Origin: Hydractinia symbiolongicarpus | Taxonomy: Eukaryota; Cnidaria; Hydrozoa; Anthoathecata; Hydractiniidae | Length of the DNA: 64,000 bases | Assembly: GCF_029227915.1 (NCBI RefSeq) | Contig: NC_079885.1 | Span: 30,135,001-30,199,000 of the forward strand | Direction of reading: 5' to 3' | Shown here: positions 12,901-26,000 of the stretch, piece by piece | Numbering within the stretch: position 1 is the first letter of the stretch | Layout: every line of letters begins with the position of its first letter | Translations under genes and position numbers: made by a program | Notes under the pieces: model-generated | Told to the model about the DNA's origin: nothing | What the model saw: the letters and a program-made list of their open reading frames with translations, nothing else | Database searches by the model: none

Positions 12901-15635
12901 TACCCAGAGAGTAAACTCATTTCCCGAACGATTTTTAAATTATCTTTTTACCATTAAAACGCATGAGACTTGTAGTTTTCAAAAATATTTTCATTTTTGA
13001 TGAGGCGCTTAATGAAAGAGGTTTAATCGCCGGCAAACGAAAACCCGCGACTTCCTGTAAATCCCGGGCTTGGCCCGTATAGTCGAATGTATACAAAGAA
13101 AGTACCCAGGGAGTAACACAATTCCCGAACGATTTTTTAAATTATTTTTTCACCACTAAAACGCATGAGACTTGTAGATTTCAAAAATGTTTTCATTTTT
13201 GATGAGACGCTTAATGAAAGAGGTTTAATCGCCGGCAAACGAAAACCCGCGATTTCCCGTAAATCCCGGGCTTGGCCCGTATAGTGGAATGTATACAAAG
13301 AAAGTATACTGTGAGTAAACTCATTTCCAGAACGATTTTTTAAATTATTTTTTCACCACTAAAACGCATAAGACTTGTAGTTTTCAAACATGTTTTCAAT
13401 TTTGATGGGAGGCTGAATAAAAGAAGTTTAATCGCTGGCAAACGCAAACCCGCGATTTCCCGTAAATCCCGGACTCGGCCCGAATAGTCAAAAGTACACA
13501 AAGAAAGTACCCAGGGAGTAAACTCATTTCCCGAACGATTTTTTAAATTATGTTTTCACCACTACAACGCATGAGACTTGTTGTTTTCAAAAAATTTTTC
13601 ATTTTTGATGAAACGCTTAATGAAAGGGGTTTAATCGCCGGCAAACGAAAACTCGCGATTTCCCGTAAATCCCGGGCTTGGCCCGTATAGTCGAATGTAT
13701 ACAAAGAAAGCACCCTGTGAGTAAACTCATTTCCAGAACGATTTTTTAAATTATTTTTTCACCACTAAAACGCATGAGACTTGGAGTTTTCAAAAATGTT
13801 TTCATTTTTGATGGGGCGCTGAATAAAAGAAGTTTAATCGCTGGCAAACGAAAACCCGCGATTTCCCTTAAATCCCGGACTCGGCCGTATAGTCAAAAGT
13901 ATACAAAGAAAGTACCCAGGGAGTAAACTCATTTCCCGAACGATTTTTTAAATTATTTTTTCACCACTAAAACGCATGAGACCTGTAGTTTTTAAAAATG
14001 TTTTCATTCTTGATGGGACGCTGAATAAAAAAGTTTAATCGCTGGCAAACGAAAACCCGCGATTTCCCTTAAATCCCGGACTCGGCCCGTATAGTCAAAA
14101 GTATACAAAGAAAGTACCCAGGGAGTAAACTCATTTCCCGAACGATTTTTTAAATTATTTTTTCACCACTAAAACGCATGAGACTTGTAGTTTTCAAAAA
14201 TGATTTCATTTTTGATGGGACGCTGAATAAAAGGAGTTTAATCGCTGGCAAACGAAAACCCACGATTTCCCGTAAATCCCGGACTCGGCCCGTATAGTCA
14301 AAAGTATACAAAGAAAGTACCCAGGGAGTAAACTCATTTCCCGAACGATTTTTTAAATTATTTTTTCACCACTTAAACGCATGAGACTTGTAGTTTTCAA
14401 AAATGATTTCATTTTTGATGGGACGCTGAATAAAAGGAGTTTAATCGCTGGCAAACGAAAACCCACGATTTCCCGTAAATCCCGGACTCGGCCCGTATAG
14501 TCAAAAGTATACAAAGAAAGTACCCAGGGAGTAAACTCATTTCCCAAACGATTTTTTAAATTAGTTTTTCACCACTAAAACGCATGAGACTTGTAGTTTT
14601 CAAAAATGTTTTCCTTTTTGATGGGACGCTGAATAAAAGAAGTTTATTCGCTGGCAAACGAAAACCCGCGATTTCCCGTAAATCCCGGACTCGGCCCGTA
14701 TAGTCAAAAGTATACAAAGAAAGCACCCAGGGAGTAAACTTATTTCCAGAACGATTTTTTAAATTATTTTTTCACCACTAAAACGCATGAGACTTGGAGT
14801 TTTCAAAAATGTTTTCATTTTTGATGGGGCGCTGAATAAAAGAAGTTTAATCGCTGGCAAACGAAAACCCGCGATTTCCCTTAAATCCCGGACTCGGCCG
14901 TATAGTCAAAAGTATACAAAGAAAGTACCCAGGGAGTAAACACATTTCCCGAACGATTTTTTAAATTATTTTTTCACCACTAAAACGCATGAGACTTGTA
15001 GTTTTCAAAAATGATTTCATTTTTGATGGGACGCTGAATAAAAGGAGTTTAATCGCTGGCAAACGAAAACCCACGATTTCCCGTAAATCCCGGACTCGGC
15101 CCGTATAGTCAAAAGTATACAAAGAAAGTACCCAGGGAGTAAACTCATTTCCCGAACGATTTTTTAAATTATTTTTTCACCACTTAAACGCATGAGACTT
15201 GTAGTTTTCAAAAATGATTTCATTTTTAATGGGACGCTGAATAAAAGGAGTTTAATCGCTGGCAAACGAAAACCCACGATTTCCCGTAAATCCCGGACTC
15301 GGCCCGTATAGTCAAAAGTATACAAAGAAAGTACCCAGGGAGTAAACTCATTTCCCGAACGATTTTTTAAATTAGTTTTTCACCACTAAAACGCATGAGA
15401 CTTGTAGTTTTCAAAAATGTTTTCATTTTTGATGGGACGCTGAATAAAAGAAGTTTAATCGCTGGCAAACGAAAACCCGCGATTTCCCGTAAATCCCGGA
15501 CTCGGCCCGTATAGTCAAAAGTATACAAAGAAAGTACCCAGGGAGTAAACTTATTTCCCGAACGATTTTTTAAATTATTTTTTCACCACTAAAACGCATG
15601 AGACTTGTAGTTTTCAAAAATGTTTTCATTTTTGA
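9910..15635. repeat. Fourteen-monomer tandem duplication (2,837 bp unit)
   Basis: A constant 2,837-bp offset holds from about 9,910 to 12,798 against 12,747 to 15,635, slightly more than one full unit, so this is a true tandem duplication. Rare variants occur once in each copy: CTTTTTACCATTAAAACG, CACAATTCCCGAACG (10,279 and 13,116), the TTTTCCTTTTTG unit, and a GTTTATTCGCTGG change. Very few differences are seen by eye, so the duplication is recent relative to monomer divergence. Confidence 0.85.
9922..10123. repeat. Representative class B monomer (202 bp)
   Basis: A typical class B unit. Diagnostic sites are GATGGGACGCTGAATAAAAG, TCGCTGGCAAAC (the GCCGGC site is lost), AATCCCGGACTCGGCCCG (the CCCGGG site is lost) and GTATAGTCAAAAGTATAC (the TCGAATG of class A is lost). 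Class B units lie next to class A units in short alternating or mixed orders that define the higher-order repeats. Common sub-variants are GGAGTTTAATCGC with ATGATTTC, CTTAAATCCC, and AAGACGTTTAATCGC with GTAAACAAAG. Some units mix features of A and B and look like recombinants. Confidence 0.88.
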
Positions 15636-18410
15636 TGAGACGCTTAATGAAAGAGGTTTAATCGCCGACAAACCAAAACCCGCGATTTCCCGTAATTCCC
15701 GGCTTGGCCCGTATAGTCGAATGTATACAAAGAAAGTACCCAGGGAGTAACTTATTTCCCGAACGATTTTTTAAATTTTTTTTTCACCACTAAAACGCAT
15801 GAGACTTGTAGTTTTCAAAAATGTTTTCATTTTTGATGAGACGCTTAATGAAAGAGGTTTAATCGCCGGCAAACCAAAACCCGCGATTTCCCGTAAATCC
15901 CCGGCTTGGTCCGTATAGTCGAATGTATACAAAGAAAGTACCCAGGGAGTAACTTATTTCCCGAACGATTTTTTAAATTATTTTTTCACCACTAAAACGC
16001 ATGAGACTTGTAGGTTTCAAAAATGTTTTCATTTTTGATGAGACGCCTAATGAAAGAGGTTTAATCGCCGGCAAACTAAAACCCGCGATTTCCCGTAAAT
16101 CCCGGGCTTGGCCCGTATAGTCGAATGTATACAAAGAAAGTACCCTGTGAGTAAACTCATTTCCAGAACGATTTTTTAAATTATTTTTTCACTACTAAAA
16201 CGGATAAGACTTGTAGTTTTCAGAAATGTTTTCATTTTTGATGAGACGCTGAATAAAAGAAGTTTAATCGCCGGCAAACGAAAACCCGCGATTTCCCGTG
16301 AATCCCGGACTCGGCCCGAATTGTCAAATGTATACAAAGAAAGTACCCAGGGAGTAAACTCATTTCCCGAACGATTTTTTAAATTATTTTTTCACCACTA
16401 AAACGCATGAGACCTGTAGTTTTCAAAAATGTTTTCATTCTTGATGGGACGCTGAATAAAAAAGTTTAATCGCTGGCAAACGAAAACCCGCGATTTCCCT
16501 TAAATCCCGGACTCGGCCCGTATAGTCAAAAGTATACAAAGAAAGTACCCAGGGAGTAAACTCATTTCCCGAACGATTTTTTAAATTATTTTTTCACCAC
16601 TAAAACGCATGAGACTTGTAGTTTTCAAAAATGATTTCATTTTTGATGGGACGCTGAATAAAAGGAGTTTAATCGCTGGCAAACGAAAACCCACGATTTC
16701 CCGTAAATCCCGGACTCGGCCCGTATAGTCAAAAGTATACAAAGAAAGTACCCAGGGAGTAAACTCATTTCCCGAACGATTTTTTAAATTATTTTTTCAC
16801 CACTTAAACGCATGAGACTTGTAGTTTTCAAAAATGATTTCATTTTTAATGGGACGCTGAATAAAAGGAGTTTAATCGCTGGCAAACGAAAACCCACGAT
16901 TTCCCGTAAATCCCGGACTCGGCCCGTATAGTCAAAAGTATACAAAGAAAGTACCCAGGGAGTAAACTCATTTCCCGAACGATTTTTTAAATTAGTTTTT
17001 CACCACTAAAACGCATGAGACTTGTAGTTTTCAAAAATGTTTTCATTTTTGATGGGACGCTGAATAAAAGAAGTTTAATCGCTGGCAAACGAAAACCCGC
17101 GATTTCCCGTAAATCCCGGACTCGGCCCGTATAGTCAAAAGTATACAAAGAAAGTACCCAGGGAGTAAACTTATTTCCCGAACGATTTTTTAAATTATTT
17201 TTTCACCACTAAAACGCATGAGACTTGTAGTTTTCAAAAATGTTTTCATTTTTGATGAGACGCTTAATGAAAGAGGTTTAATCGCCGACAAACCAAAACC
17301 CGCGATTTCCCGTAAATCCCCGGCTTGGCCCGTATAGTCGAATGTATACAAAGAAAGTACCCAGGGAGTAACTTATTTCCCGAACGATTTTTTAAATTTT
17401 TTTTTCACCACTAAAACGCATGAGACTTGTAGTTTTCAAAAATGTTTTCATTTTTGATGAGACGCTTAATGAAAGAGGTTTAATCGCCGGCAAACCAAAA
17501 CCCGCGATTTCCCGTAAATCCCCGGCTTGGTCCGTATAGTCGAATGTATACAAAGAAAGTACCCAGGGAGTAACTTATTTCCCGAACGATTTTTTAAATT
17601 ATTTTTTCACCACTAAAACGCATGAGACTTGTAGGTTTCAAAAATGTTTTCATTTTTGATGAGACGCCTAATGAAAGAGGTTTAATCGCCGGCAAACTAA
17701 AACCCGCGATTTCCCGTAAATCCCGGGCTTGGCCCGTATAGTCGAATGTATACAAAGAAAGTACCCTGTGAGTAAACTCATTTCCAGAACGATTTTTTAA
17801 ATTATTTTTTCACTACTAAAACGGATAAGACTTGTAGTTTTCAGAAATGTTTTCATTTTTGATGAGACGCTGAATAAAAGAAGTTTAATCGCCGGCAAAC
17901 GAAAACCCGCGATTTCCCGTGAATCCCGGACTCGGCCCGAATTGTCAAATGTATACAAAGAAAGTACCCAGGGAGTAAACTCATTTCCCGAACGATTTTT
18001 TAAATTATTTTTTCACCACTAAAACGCATGAGACCTGTAGTTTTCAAAAATGTTTTCATTCTTGATGGGACGCTGAATAAAAAAGTTTAATCGCTGGCAA
18101 ACGAAAACCCGCGATTTCCCTTAAATCCCGGACTCGGCCCGTATAGTCAAAAGTATACAAAGAAAGTACCCAGGGAGTAAACTCATTTCCCGAACGATTT
18201 TTTAAATTATTTTTTCACCACTAAAACGCATGAGACTTGTAGTTTTCAAAAATGATTTCATTTTTGATGGGACGCTGAATAAAAGGAGTTTAATCGCTGG
18301 CAAACGAAAACCCTCGATTTCCCGTAAATCCCGGACTCGGCCCGTATAGTCAAAAGTATACAAAGAAAGTACCCAGGGAGTAAACTCATTTCCCGAACGA
18401 TTTTTTAAAT
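14945..18410. repeat. Eight-monomer higher-order repeat (1,621 bp), about 2.1 copies
   Basis: The offset is 1,620 bp, becoming 1,621 bp after a one-base deletion near 15,695 (CGTAATTCCCGGC against CGTAAATCCCCGGC). Both copies carry CATTTTTAATGGGACG, the ATCGCCGACAAACC unit, the AAATTTTTTTTTCACC unit, and a unique CACTACTAAAACGGATAAG monomer with CCGAATTGTC. The match ends near 18,410, where CACTTAAACG and CACTAAAACG units part. A two-monomer (405 bp) duplication follows at about 18.0-18.8 kb, marked by ACCCTCGATTT at 18,311 and 18,716. Confidence 0.82.
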
Positions 18411-18799
18411 TATTTTTTCACCACTAAAACGCATGAGACCTGTAGTTTTCAAAAATGTTTTCATTCTTGATGGGACGCTGAATAAAAAAGTTTAATCGCT
18501 GGCAAACGAAAACCCGCGATTTCCCTTAAATCCCGGACTCGGCCCGTATAGTCAAAAGTATACAAAGAAAGTACCCAGGGAGTAAACTCATTTCCCGAAC
18601 GATTTTTTAAATTATTTTTTCACCACTAAAACGCATGAGACTTGTAGTTTTCAAAAATGATTTCATTTTTGATGGGACGCTGAATAAAAGGAGTTTAATC
18701 GCTGGCAAACGAAAACCCTCGATTTCCCGTAAATCCCGGACTCGGCCCGTATAGTTAAAAGTATACAAAGAAAGTACCCAGGGAGTAAACTCATTTCCC

Positions 18800-20630
18800 G
18801 AACGATTTTTTAAATTAGTTTTTTACCACTAAAACGCATGAGACTTGTAGTTTTCAAAAATGTTTTCATTTTTGATGGGACGCTGAATAAAAGAAGTTTA
18901 ATCGCTGGCAAACGAAAACCCGCGATTTCCCGTAAATCCCGGACTCGGCCCGTATAGTCAAAAGTATACAAAGAAAGTACCCAGGGAGTAAACTTATTTC
19001 CCGAACGATTTTTTAAATTATTTTTTCACCACTAAAACGCATGAGACTTGTAGTTTTCAAAAATGTTTTCATTTTTGATGAGACGCTTAATGAAAGAGGT
19101 TTAATCGCCGACACACCAAAACCCGTGATTTCCCGTAAATCCCCGGCTTGGCCCGTATAGTCGAATGTATACAAAGAAAGTACCCAGGGAGTAACTTATT
19201 TCCCGAACGATTTTTTAAATTTTTTTTTCACCACTAAAACGCATGAGACTTGTAGTTTTCAAAAATGTTTTCATTTTTGATGAGACGCTTAATGAAAGAG
19301 GTTTAATCGCCGGCAAACCAAAACCCGCGATTTCCCGTATATCCCCGGCTTGGCCCGTATAGTCGAATGTATACAAAGAAAGTACCCAGGGAGTAACTTA
19401 TTTCCCGAACGATTTTTTAAATTATTTTTTCACCACTAAAACGCATGAGACTTGTAGGTTTCAAAAATGTTTTCATTTTTGATGAGACGCCTAATGAAAG
19501 AGGTTTAATCGCCGGCAAACTAAAACCCGCGATTTCCCGTAAATCCCGGGCTTGGCCCGTATAGTCGAATGTATACAAAGAAAGTACCCTGTGAGTAAAC
19601 TCATTTCCAGAACGATTTTTTAAATTATTTTTTCACCACTAAAACGCATAAGACTTGTAGTTTTCAAAAATGTTTTCATTTTTGATGAGACGCTTAATGA
19701 AAGAGGTTTAATCGCCGACAAACCAAAACCCGCGATTTCCCGTAAATCCCCGGCTTGGCCCGTATAGTCGAATGTATACAAAGAAAGTACCCAGGGAGTA
19801 ACTTATTTCCCGAACGATTTTTTAAATTTTTTTTTCACCACTAAAACGCATGAGACTTGTAGGTTTCAAAAATGTTTTCATTTTTGATGAGACGCCTAAT
19901 GAAAGAGGTTTAATCACCGGCAAACTAAAACCCGCGATTTCCCGTAAATCCCGGGCTTCGCCGTATAGTCGAATGTATACAAAGAAAGTACCCTGTGAGT
20001 AAACTCATTTCCAGAACGATTTTTTAAATTATTTTTTCACCACTAAAACGCATAAGACTTGTAGTTTTCAAAAAAAATTTCATTTTTGATGGGACGCTGA
20101 ATAAAAGAAGTTTAATTGCCGGCAAACGAAAACCCGCGATTTCCCGTGAATCCTGGACTCGGCCCGAATAGTCAAATGTATACAAAAAAAGTACCCAGGG
20201 AGTAAACTCATTTCTCGAACGATTTTTTAAATTATTTTTTCACCACTAAAACGCATGAGACTTGTAGTTTTCAAAAATGTTTTCATTTTTGATGAGACGC
20301 CTAATGAAAGAGGTTTAATCGCCGGCAAACGAAAACCCGCGATTTCCCGTAAATCCCAGGCTTGGCCCGTATAGTCGAATGTATACAAAGAAAGTACCCT
20401 GTGAGTAAACTCATTTCCAGAACGATTTTTTAAATTATTTTTTCACCACTAAAACGCATAAGACTTGTAGTTTTCAAAATTGTTTTCATTTTTGATGAGA
20501 CGCTGAATAAAAGAAGTTTATTCGCCGGCAAACGAAAATCCGCGATTTCCCGTGAATCCCGGACTCGGCCCGAATAGTCAAATGTATACAAAAAAAGTAC
20601 CCAGGGAGTAAACTCATTTCTCGAACGATT
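18800..20630. repeat. Mixed satellite monomers without a simple local HOR
   Basis: Nine or so monomers of class A and B sub-types. Several resemble units of the 15-18 kb and 27.7-29 kb blocks, such as ATCGCCGACA with CCCCGGCTTGG, AAATTTTTTTTTCACC, and TCAAAAAAAATTTC. The order is not a clean copy of either neighbour, and small deletions occur (GGGCTTCGCCGTATAG near 19,955). No gene is seen here. Confidence 0.6.
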
Positions 20631-20632
20631 TT

Positions 20633-23030
20633 TTAAATTATTTTTTCACCACTAAAACGCATGAGACTTGTAGTTTTCAAAAATGTTTTCATTTTTGATG
20701 GGACGCTGAATAAAAGACGTTTAATCGCTGGCAAACAAAAACCCGCGATTTCCCGTAAATCCCGGACTCGGCCCGTATAATCAAAAGTAAACAAAGAAAG
20801 TACCCAGGGAGTAAACTTATTTCCCAAACGATTTTTTACATTATTTTTTCACCACTAAAACGCATGAGACTTGTAGTTTTCAAAAATGTTTTCATTTTTG
20901 ATGAGACGCTTAATGAAAGAGGTTTAATCGCCGGCAAACCAAAACCCGCGATTTCCCGTAAATCCCTGGCTTGGCCCGTATAGTCGAATGTATACAAAGA
21001 AAGTACCCAGGGAGTAACTTATTTCCCGAACGATTTTTTAAATTATTTTTTCACCACTAAAACCCATGATACTTGTAGTTTTCAAAAATGTTTTCATTTT
21101 TGATGGAACGGTGAATAAAAGACGTTTAATCGCTGGCAAACGAAAACCCGCGATTTCCCGTAAATCCCGAACTCGGCCCGTATAATCAAAAGTAAACAAA
21201 GAAAGTACCCAGGGAGTAAACTCATTTCCCAAACGATTTTTTACATTATATTTTCACCACTAAAACGCATGAGACTTGTAGTTTTCAAAAATGTTTTCAT
21301 TTTTGATGGGACGCTGAATAAAAGAAGTTTAATCGCTGGCAAACGAAAACCCGCGATTTCCCGTAAATCCCGGACTCGGCCCGTATAGTCAAAAGTATAC
21401 AAAGAAAGTACCCAGGGAGTAAACTTATTTCCCGAACGATTTTTTAAATTATTTTTTCACCACTAAAACGCATGAGACTTGTAGTTTTCAAAAATGTTTT
21501 CATTTTTGATGAGACGCTTAATGAAAGAGGTTTAATCGCCGGCAAACCAAAACCCGCGATTTCCCGTAAATCCCCGGCTTGGCCCGTATAGTCGAATGTA
21601 TACAAAGAAAGTACCCAGGGAGTAACTTATTTCCCGAACGATTTTTTAAATTATTTTTTCACCACTAAAACGCATGAGACTTGTAGGTTTCAAAAATGTT
21701 TTCATTTTTGATGAGACGCCTAATGAAAGAGGTTTAATCGCCGGCAAACTAAAACCCGCGATTTCCCGTAAATCCCGGGCTTGGCCCGTATAGTCAAAAG
21801 TATACAAAGAAAGTACCCAGGGAGTAAACTCATTTCCCGAACGATTTTTTAAATTATTTTTTCACCACTAAAACGCATGAGACTTGTAGTTTTCAAAATG
21901 TTTTCATTTTTGATGGGACGCTGAATAAAAGACGTTTAATCGCTGGCAAACAAAAACCCGCGATTTCCCGTAAATCCCGGACTCGGCCCGTATAATCAAA
22001 AGTAAACAAAGAAAGTACCCAGGGAGTAAACTTATTTCCCAAACGATTTTTTACATTATTTTTTCACCACTAAAACGCATAAGACTTGTAGTTTTCAAAA
22101 ATGTTTTCATTTTTGATGAGACGCTTAATGAAAGAGGTTTAATCGCCGGCAAACCAAAACCCGCGATTTCCCGTAAATCCCCGGCTTGGCCCGTATAGTC
22201 GAATGTATACAAAGAAAGTACCCAGGGAGTAACTTATTTCCCGAACGATTTTTTAAATTATTTTTTCACCACTAAAACCCATGATACTTGTAGTTTTCAA
22301 AAATGTTTTCATTTTTGATGGAACGGTGAATAAAAGACGTTTAATCGCTGGCAAACGAAAACCCGCGATTTCCCGTAAATCCCGAACTCGGCCCGTATAA
22401 TCAAAAGTAAACAAAGAAAGTACCCAGGGAGTAAACTCATTTCCCAAACGATTTTTTACATTATATTTTCACCACTAAAACGCATGAGACTTGTAGTTTT
22501 CAAAAATGTTTTCATTTTTGATGGGACGCTGAATAAAAGAAGTTTAATCGCTGGCAAACGAAAACCCGCGATTTCCCGTAAATCCCGGACTCGGCCCGTA
22601 TAGTCAAAAGTATACAAAGAAAGTACCCAGGGAGTAAACTTATTTCCCGAACGATTTTTTAAATTATTTTTTCACCACTAAAACGCATGAGACTTGTAGT
22701 TTTCAAAAATGTTTTCATTTTTGATGAGACGCTTAATGAAAGAGGTTTAATCGCCGGCAAACCAAAACCCGCGATTTCCCGTAAATCCCCGGCTTGGCCC
22801 GTATAGTCGAATGTATACAAAGAAAGTACCCAGGGAGTAACTTATTTCCCGAACGATTTTTTAAATTATTTTTTCACCACTAAAACGCATGAGACTTGTA
22901 GGTTTCAAAAATGTTTTCATTTTTGATGAGACGCCTAATGAAAGAGGTTTAATCGCCGGCAAACTAAAACCCGCGATTTCCCGTAAATCCCGGGCTTGGC
23001 CCGTATAGTCGAATGTATACAAACAAAGTA
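20633..23030. repeat. Six-monomer higher-order repeat (1,215 bp), about two copies
   Basis: Units repeat at 1,215 bp. The unusual monomer with AAACCCATGATACTTG, GATGGAACGGTGAAT, AAGACGTTTAATCGC, CCCGAACTCGG and GTATAATCAAAAGTAAAC occurs at about 21,060 and 22,275. The block also matches about 38.9-40.7 kb at an offset of 18,226-18,227 bp (for example 20,633 with 38,859 and 21,038 with 39,264), linking it to the large six-monomer HOR further right. Confidence 0.75.
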
Positions 23031-26000
23031 CCCAGGGAGTAACTTATTTCCCGAACGATTTTTTAAATTATTTTTTCACCACTAAAACGCATGATACTTG
23101 TAGTTTTCAAAAATGTTTTCATTTTTGATGGAACTGTGAATAAAAGACGTTTAATCGCTGGCAAACGAAAACCCGCGATTTCCCGTAAATCCCGAACTCG
23201 GCCCGTATAATCAAAAGTAAACAAAGAAAGTACCCAGGGAGTAAACTCATTTCCCGAACGATTTTCTTAATTATGTTTTCACCACTACAACGCATGAGAC
23301 TTGTTGTTTTCAAAAATGTTTTCATTTTTGATGAAACGCTTAATGAAAGGGGTTTAATCGCCGGCAAACGAAAACTCGCGATTTCCCGTAAATCCCGGGC
23401 TTGGCCCGTATAGTCGAATGTATACAAAGAAAGCACCCTGTGAGTAAACTCATTTCCAGAAGGATTTTTTAAATTATTTTTTCACCACTAAAACGCATGA
23501 GACTTGGAGTTTTCAAAAATGTTTTCATTTTTGATGGGGCGCTGAATAAAAGAAGTTTAATCGCTGGCAAACGAAAACCCGCGATTTCCCTTAAATCCCG
23601 GACTCGGCCGTATAGTCAAAAGTATACAAAGAAAGTACCCAGGGAGTAAACTCATTTCCCGAACGATTTTTTAAATTATTTTTTCACCACTAAAACGCAT
23701 GAGACCTGTAGTTTTCAAAAATGTTTTCATTTTTGATGGGACGCTGAATAAAAAAGTTTAATCGCTGGCAAACGAAAACCCGCGATTTCCCTTAAATCCC
23801 GGACTCGGCCCGTATAGTCAAAAGTATACAAAGAAAGTACCCAGGGAGTAAACTCATTTCCCGAACGATTTTTTAAATTATTTTTTCACCACTAAAACGC
23901 ATGAGACTTGTAGTTTTCAAAAATGATTTCATTTTTGATGGGACGCTGAATAAAAGGAGTTTAATCGCTGGCAAACGAAAACCCACGATTTCCCGTAAAT
24001 CCCGGACTCGGCCCGTATAGTCAAAAGTATACAAAGAAAGTACCCAGGGAGTAAACTCATTTCCCGAACGATTTTTTAAATTATTTTTTCACCACTAAAA
24101 CGCATGAGACTTGTAGTTTTCAAAAATGTTTTCATTTTTGATGGGACGCTGAATAAAAGAAGTTTAATCGCTGGCAAACAAAAACCCGCGATTTCCCGTA
24201 AATCCCGGACTCGGCCCGTATAGTCAAAAGTATACAAAGAAAGTACCCAGAGAGTAAACTCATTTCCCGAACGATTTTTAAATTATCTTTTCACCATTAA
24301 AACGCATGAGACTTGTAGTTTTCAAAAATATTTTCATTTTTGATGAGGCGCTTAATGAAAGAGGTTTAATCGCCGGCAAACGAAAACCCGCGACTTCCTG
24401 TAAATCCCGGGCTTGGCCCGTATAGTCGAATGTATACAAAGAAAGTACCCAGGGAGTAACACATTTCCCGAACGATTTTTTAAATTATTTTTTCACCACT
24501 AAAACGCATGAGACTTGTAGATTTCAAAAATGTTTTCATTTTTGATGAGACGCTTAATAAAAGAGGTTTAATCGCCGGCAAACGAAAACCCGCGATTTCC
24601 CGTAAATCCCGAGCTTGGCCCGTATAGTGGAATGTATACAAAGAAAGTATACTGTGAGTAAACTCATTTCCAGAACGATTTTTTAAATTATTTTTTCACC
24701 ACTAAAACGCATAAGACTTGTAGTTTTCAAACATGTTTTCAATTTTGATGGGAGGCCGAATAAAAGAAGTTTAATCGCTGGCAAACGCAAACCCGCGATT
24801 TCCCGTAAATCCCGGACTCGGCCCGAATAGTCAAAAGTACACAAAGAAAGTAACCAGGGAGTAAACTCATTTCCCGAACGATTTTTTAAATTATGTTTTC
24901 ACCACTACAACGCATGAGACTTGTTGTTTTCAAAAATTTTTTCATTTTTGATGAAACGCTTAATGAAAGGGGTTTAATCGCCGGCAAACGAAAACTCGCG
25001 ATTTCCCGTAAATCCCGGGCTTGGCCCGTATAGTCGAATGTATACAAAGAAAGCACCCTGTGAGTAAACTCATTTCCAGAACGATTTTTTAAATTATTTT
25101 TTCACCACTAAAACGCATGAGACTTGGAGTTTTCAAAAATGTTTTCATTTTTGATGGGGCGCTGAATAAAAGAAGTTTAATCACTGGCAAACGAAAACCC
25201 GCGATTTCCCTTAAATCCCGGACTCGGCCGTATAGTCAAAAGTATACAAAGAAAGTACCCAGGGAGTAAACTCATTTCCCGAACGATTTTTTAAATTATT
25301 TTTTCACCACTAAAACGCATGAGACCTGTAGTTTTTAAAAATGTTTTCATTCTTGATGGGACGCTGAATAAAAAAGTTTAATCGCTGGCAAACGAAAACC
25401 CGCGATTTCCCTTAAATCCCGGACTCGGCCCGTATAGTCAAAAGTATACAAAGAAAGTACCCAGGGAGTAAACTCATTTCCCGAACGATTTTTTAAATTA
25501 TTTTTTCACCACTAAAACGCATGAGACTTGTAGTTTTCATAAATGATTTCATTTTTGATGGGACGCTGAATAAAAGGAGTTTAATCGCTGGCAAACGAAA
25601 ACCCACGATTTCCCGTAAATCCCGGACTCGGCCCGTATAGTCAAAAGTATACAAAGAAAGTACCCAGGGAGTAAACTCATTTCCCGAACGATTTTTTAAA
25701 TTATTTTTTCACCACTTAAACGCATGAGACTTGTAGTTTTCAAAAATGATTTCATTTTTGATGGGACGCTGAATAAAAGGAGTTTAATCGCTGGCAAACG
25801 AAAAACCACGATTTCCCGTAAATCCCGGACTCGGCCCGTATAGTCAAAAGTATACAAAGAAAGTACCCAGGGAGTAAACTCATTTCCCAAACGATTTTTT
25901 AAATTAGTTTTTCACCACTAAAACGCATGAGACTTGTAGCTTTCAAAAATGTTTTCATTTTTGATGGGACGCTGAATAAAAGAAGTTTAATCGCTGGCAA